Positions 60,243 through 62,202 of a stretch of DNA of 62,202 nucleotides are shown in pieces; the first letter of the stretch is position 1, and every line of letters starts with the position of its first letter. This DNA comes from an uncultured Bacteroides sp. (GTDB taxonomy: Bacteria; Bacteroidota; Bacteroidia; Bacteroidales; Bacteroidaceae). Under the pieces are notes generated by a model. It saw only the letters and a program-made list of their open reading frames with translations, ran no database searches and was not told where the DNA came from. Position numbers and translations under genes: made by a program. Location of the stretch: assembly GCA_900552645.1 (NCBI GenBank), contig USAN01000011.1:1-62202 (forward strand), given 5' to 3'.

Positions 60243-61853
60243 ATGAAACTGATAACTAAACTTTTTTTGGTTTCGGCTGGTTGCTTGATTTATACATCAT
60301 GTTCGACCAAGGATGATATCTACGAGGAGCCTAAAACTCCTGAAATTAATTTGGAAGAGTATGCTAATTCGTTCTCGAATTATACTACTGTTGACATAAA
60401 TATCACTTCTAACATTAAGAATGCGGTATTTTCTATTTATCTTGAGAATCCATTCAAGAATGGCGATTTCTCCGGCGAACCTGTACTTACAGCGGTGACT
60501 CCTATAAAGACGTCTCTAAAGGTGCCAAAGGATGTAAAGACTCTATATGTAATGGGTAATGGCGCTATGAAGGAATTTGCAACAGGAAATATTAACCTGG
60601 ATGACGTTATTACAGGTTCAAGAGCCTCAACTACTTCGCTGCCACCTCCTGTGGTACTGGCTGCATACGCTAAATATCTGCCTCTTAATCATATAAATGT
60701 AAAAGGCGATAATTTGTATAAATGTACAGATCTTGTTGTAGAAGCGGATAATAATGTGATATTCTTTAACAGCAAGCTGTTTAATGTAATAGACAGACTG
60801 CTGGAACCTAAAGTTTGGTTGTACTCATACCCTACTTCAAAGATGAATACACTTACTACAAGTGATTGTACATTCTATGGAGTAGACAAACAGGGAAACA
60901 TGATTACAGTTCCTTACAGTGGAGTTGCTGATGGAACGGCAAATAATCTGCTATCGGCAAGTAACGATACAGGAAACAAGTATGCCGACCTGGGACCATT
61001 CAACAAGGGTGTGAATCTGGGATTTGTTATTATGGGTCCGTGGGGCAAATTACAGTTCACGACTCCGGCACTTAATACACGCAACTATATAGGTACTGTT
61101 ATTCATTATGGAATGAACGATAATTATACCGTTACCAAGAAGGTTATTGGAGGTGCTATTTTTAGTTGCTCGGAAGATGGTTATAAATTCAAGGTTGTGG
61201 GAATGTCTATGTATGACGTGAATAGTTGTTTTTATAATCCCGACTATAATGACTTCTTATTCTCGATTGTAACCGATATGCGTACTGCAAACGAGATAAT
61301 TACGAACCCTCCTACAACAGATGATGATTACAGGACGGAGATTGGAATTATTATGTTTGAGGATAACTATCCCGACCATGGCGACTTTGACTTTAATGAC
61401 GCGGTGGTTCAATACAAGGTTAAGGATTACTATAATTGCGCCAATGGCAAAAAGGATATTTGGACAAAATTATTGGCTTATGGATGCGACTATAATAATA
61501 CATTCGGGTTCCATGATAAATCGGGCTATGTACCTTTCTTCAATAATATAACAGGATACGTGAACGTAAGGAACGAAAGTCTTGACTTTACTAACAGACC
61601 TACAATATCTAAGACTCTTTATGGCGACGTAAAACCTTATCTATATAATGGAAATGGTTATATATTCGATACTAATTATAATACGGGAGATTTTCCTTAT
61701 GTACTTATAATTCCGCTAAAGAGCGAGAATGATACTGATTTTGGGTGGTGTGTAGAGAAAAACAGAATTGATGCGGTTTATCCTTTTGCAGCTCCGAGAG
61801 CTACAAATTGGTATACTACTCCTACAGATGCAACCAAGACTATAAATAGATAG
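60243..61853 (+). CDS. LruC-domain lipoprotein
   Basis: The 536-residue protein has a lipoprotein signal peptide (lipobox TSC) followed by STKDDIYEEP, which fits the Lys/Asp-type surface export signal. The C-terminal part (about 345-520) is a LruC domain with the calcium-site-like IIMFEDNYPDHGDFDFNDAVVQYKV. An N-terminal region (35-130) is beta-rich. LruC proteins are surface or outer membrane lipoproteins of unclear role. It shares the post-Cys T-K-x-D-I pattern with the fimbrillin-like proteins, so it may be exported by the same route. A terminator follows. Confidence 0.8.
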   Translation: MKLITKLFLVSAGCLIYTSCSTKDDIYEEPKTPEINLEEYANSFSNYTTVDINITSNIKNAVFSIYLENPFKNGDFSGEPVLTAVTPIKTSLKVPKDVKTLYVMGNGAMKEFATGNINLDDVITGSRASTTSLPPPVVLAAYAKYLPLNHINVKGDNLYKCTDLVVEADNNVIFFNSKLFNVIDRLLEPKVWLYSYPTSKMNTLTTSDCTFYGVDKQGNMITVPYSGVADGTANNLLSASNDTGNKYADLGPFNKGVNLGFVIMGPWGKLQFTTPALNTRNYIGTVIHYGMNDNYTVTKKVIGGAIFSCSEDGYKFKVVGMSMYDVNSCFYNPDYNDFLFSIVTDMRTANEIITNPPTTDDDYRTEIGIIMFEDNYPDHGDFDFNDAVVQYKVKDYYNCANGKKDIWTKLLAYGCDYNNTFGFHDKSGYVPFFNNITGYVNVRNESLDFTNRPTISKTLYGDVKPYLYNGNGYIFDTNYNTGDFPYVLIIPLKSENDTDFGWCVEKNRIDAVYPFAAPRATNWYTTPTDATKTINR

Positions 61854-61881
61854 GCTAAATCTAATATAAAAATTCACAAAA

Positions 61882-61911
61882 ACAGCCTGATGCAGTGATG
61901 TATCGGGCTGT
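61882..61911 (+). terminator. Terminator after the LruC gene
   Basis: A 10-bp stem ACAGCCTGAT/ATCGGGCTGT (one T-G pair) with a 10-nt loop is followed by TTGTATTTT, about 30 bp after the stop. Confidence 0.8.
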
Positions 61912-62008
61912 TTGTATTTTGGGGAGAATATGGTATGTCAATAATTGGGGTATTCAGTGAAATAATACAGGAAAACATTTCGTTTTTTTGAGCTATATCT
62001 ACAATAAG

Positions 62009-62069
62009 TATTTAGTGCCCATCAATTTATATTTATAGGCGGTCGATTTATATTTAGTACCCATCAATT
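62009..62069. repeat. Direct repeat near tRNA-Asp
   Basis: TATTTAGTGCCCATCAATT at 62009-62027 recurs at 62051-62069 with one mismatch. The pair is 42 bp apart, in a non-coding gap next to a tRNA gene. It could be an integration-site remnant or an IS end. Confidence 0.5.
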
Positions 62070-62122
62070 AATACTTTTTTAAATAGTGAGTTCTCTGTTA
62101 TGTAATGAATTTACATAACAAA

Positions 62123-62150
62123 AAAAGCTCCGGAATTATCCGAAGCTTTT
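62123..62150 (-). terminator. Terminator of the tRNA-Asp transcript
   Basis: AAAAGCT/AGCTTTT and CGGA/TCCG form a stem with one mismatch immediately after the tRNA 3' end, and TTTTTTG follows on the minus strand. Confidence 0.7.
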
Positions 62151-62151
62151 G

Positions 62152-62202
62152 CGGTGCGTACGGGACTCGAACCCGTGACCCCATGCGTGACAGGCATGTA
62201 TT
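62152..62202 (-). tRNA. tRNA-Asp(GUC), partial
   Basis: The 3' part of a minus-strand tRNA: anticodon loop CTGTCAC with anticodon GTC, T arm ACGGGTTCGAGTCCCGT, acceptor 3' strand ACGCACC and discriminator G. The 5' part lies beyond the window edge. CCA is not encoded. Confidence 0.92.

Noticed and set aside
1..62202. CRISPR array or complete insertion sequence
   Set aside because: No regularly spaced repeats and no transposase or integrase gene were seen on reading the window.

Overview
The window looks like a Bacteroidales chromosome. Support comes from TTG-N19..21-TAnnTTTG type promoters, an UpxY antiterminator at the head of a polysaccharide operon, the BT4734-like/DUF3987 primase, HU and DUF4248 genes typical of Bacteroides relatives, fimbrillin-type lipoproteins, and Asp-rich residues after lipobox cysteines. 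I cannot fix the genus. Base composition is mosaic: the flanks look ordinary, while roughly 33.7-47.6 kb is very AT-rich by eye.

Layout. (1) 0.1-8.3 kb, minus strand: a putative extracellular nucleic-acid scavenging operon of a BACON lipoprotein (split by an in-frame TAA), a DNA/RNA non-specific endonuclease, an endonuclease/exonuclease/phosphatase enzyme, a TonB-dependent receptor and a DUF5689 lipoprotein. (2) 8.6-10.3 kb: a PNGase F-like deglycosylase with a GLPGLI-like N-terminal part. (3) 10.4-15.2 kb: a 1146-residue multi-PAS sensor kinase, a surface lipoprotein and tRNA-Pro(UGG). (4) 15.7-19.7 kb: thioredoxin and the capsule export pair Wzz/Wza. (5) 19.8-27.5 kb: a 30-residue ORF, an HU-like protein, DUF4248, two closely related sensor kinases (one frameshifted) and the primase, which carries one arm of a 27-bp inverted repeat. 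(6) 28.4-43.9 kb: the capsule or O-antigen operon: UpxY, initiating sugar transferase, the CDP-glucose branch to CDP-tyvelose (rfbH, rfbF, rfbG, paratose synthase, tyvelose epimerase), glycosyltransferases of families GT2, GT10, GT17, GT4 and GT26, flippase and polymerase. One GT4 gene is broken by a frameshift and an amber stop. (7) 44.0-47.6 kb: a very AT-rich three-gene cassette (polytopic membrane protein; patatin fused to a middle domain and a ParB-like domain; AEP primase-like protein). It is the best candidate for an undescribed system, possibly anti-phage. (8) 48.0-61.9 kb: a muramidase (minus strand), WbuC-like cupin, GlmS, Wzi, lipocalin-like and three fimbrillin-like lipoproteins, gmd, fcl, rfbC, rfbA and a LruC-domain lipoprotein, then a partial tRNA-Asp(GUC).

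How the parts fit. GlmS, Gmd/Fcl, RfbA/RfbC and the CDP-tyvelose genes supply precursors. The glycosyltransferases, Wzx and Wzy build and polymerise the repeat unit, and Wzz, Wza and Wzi control chain length, export and surface attachment. Gmd/Fcl fit the GT10 fucosyltransferase. The CDP-6-deoxyglucoseen reductase partner of RfbH and the rfbB/rfbD genes of the dTDP-rhamnose route are not in the window. Four lesions in three genes (two stops, two frameshifts) should be checked against reads before any biological reading.
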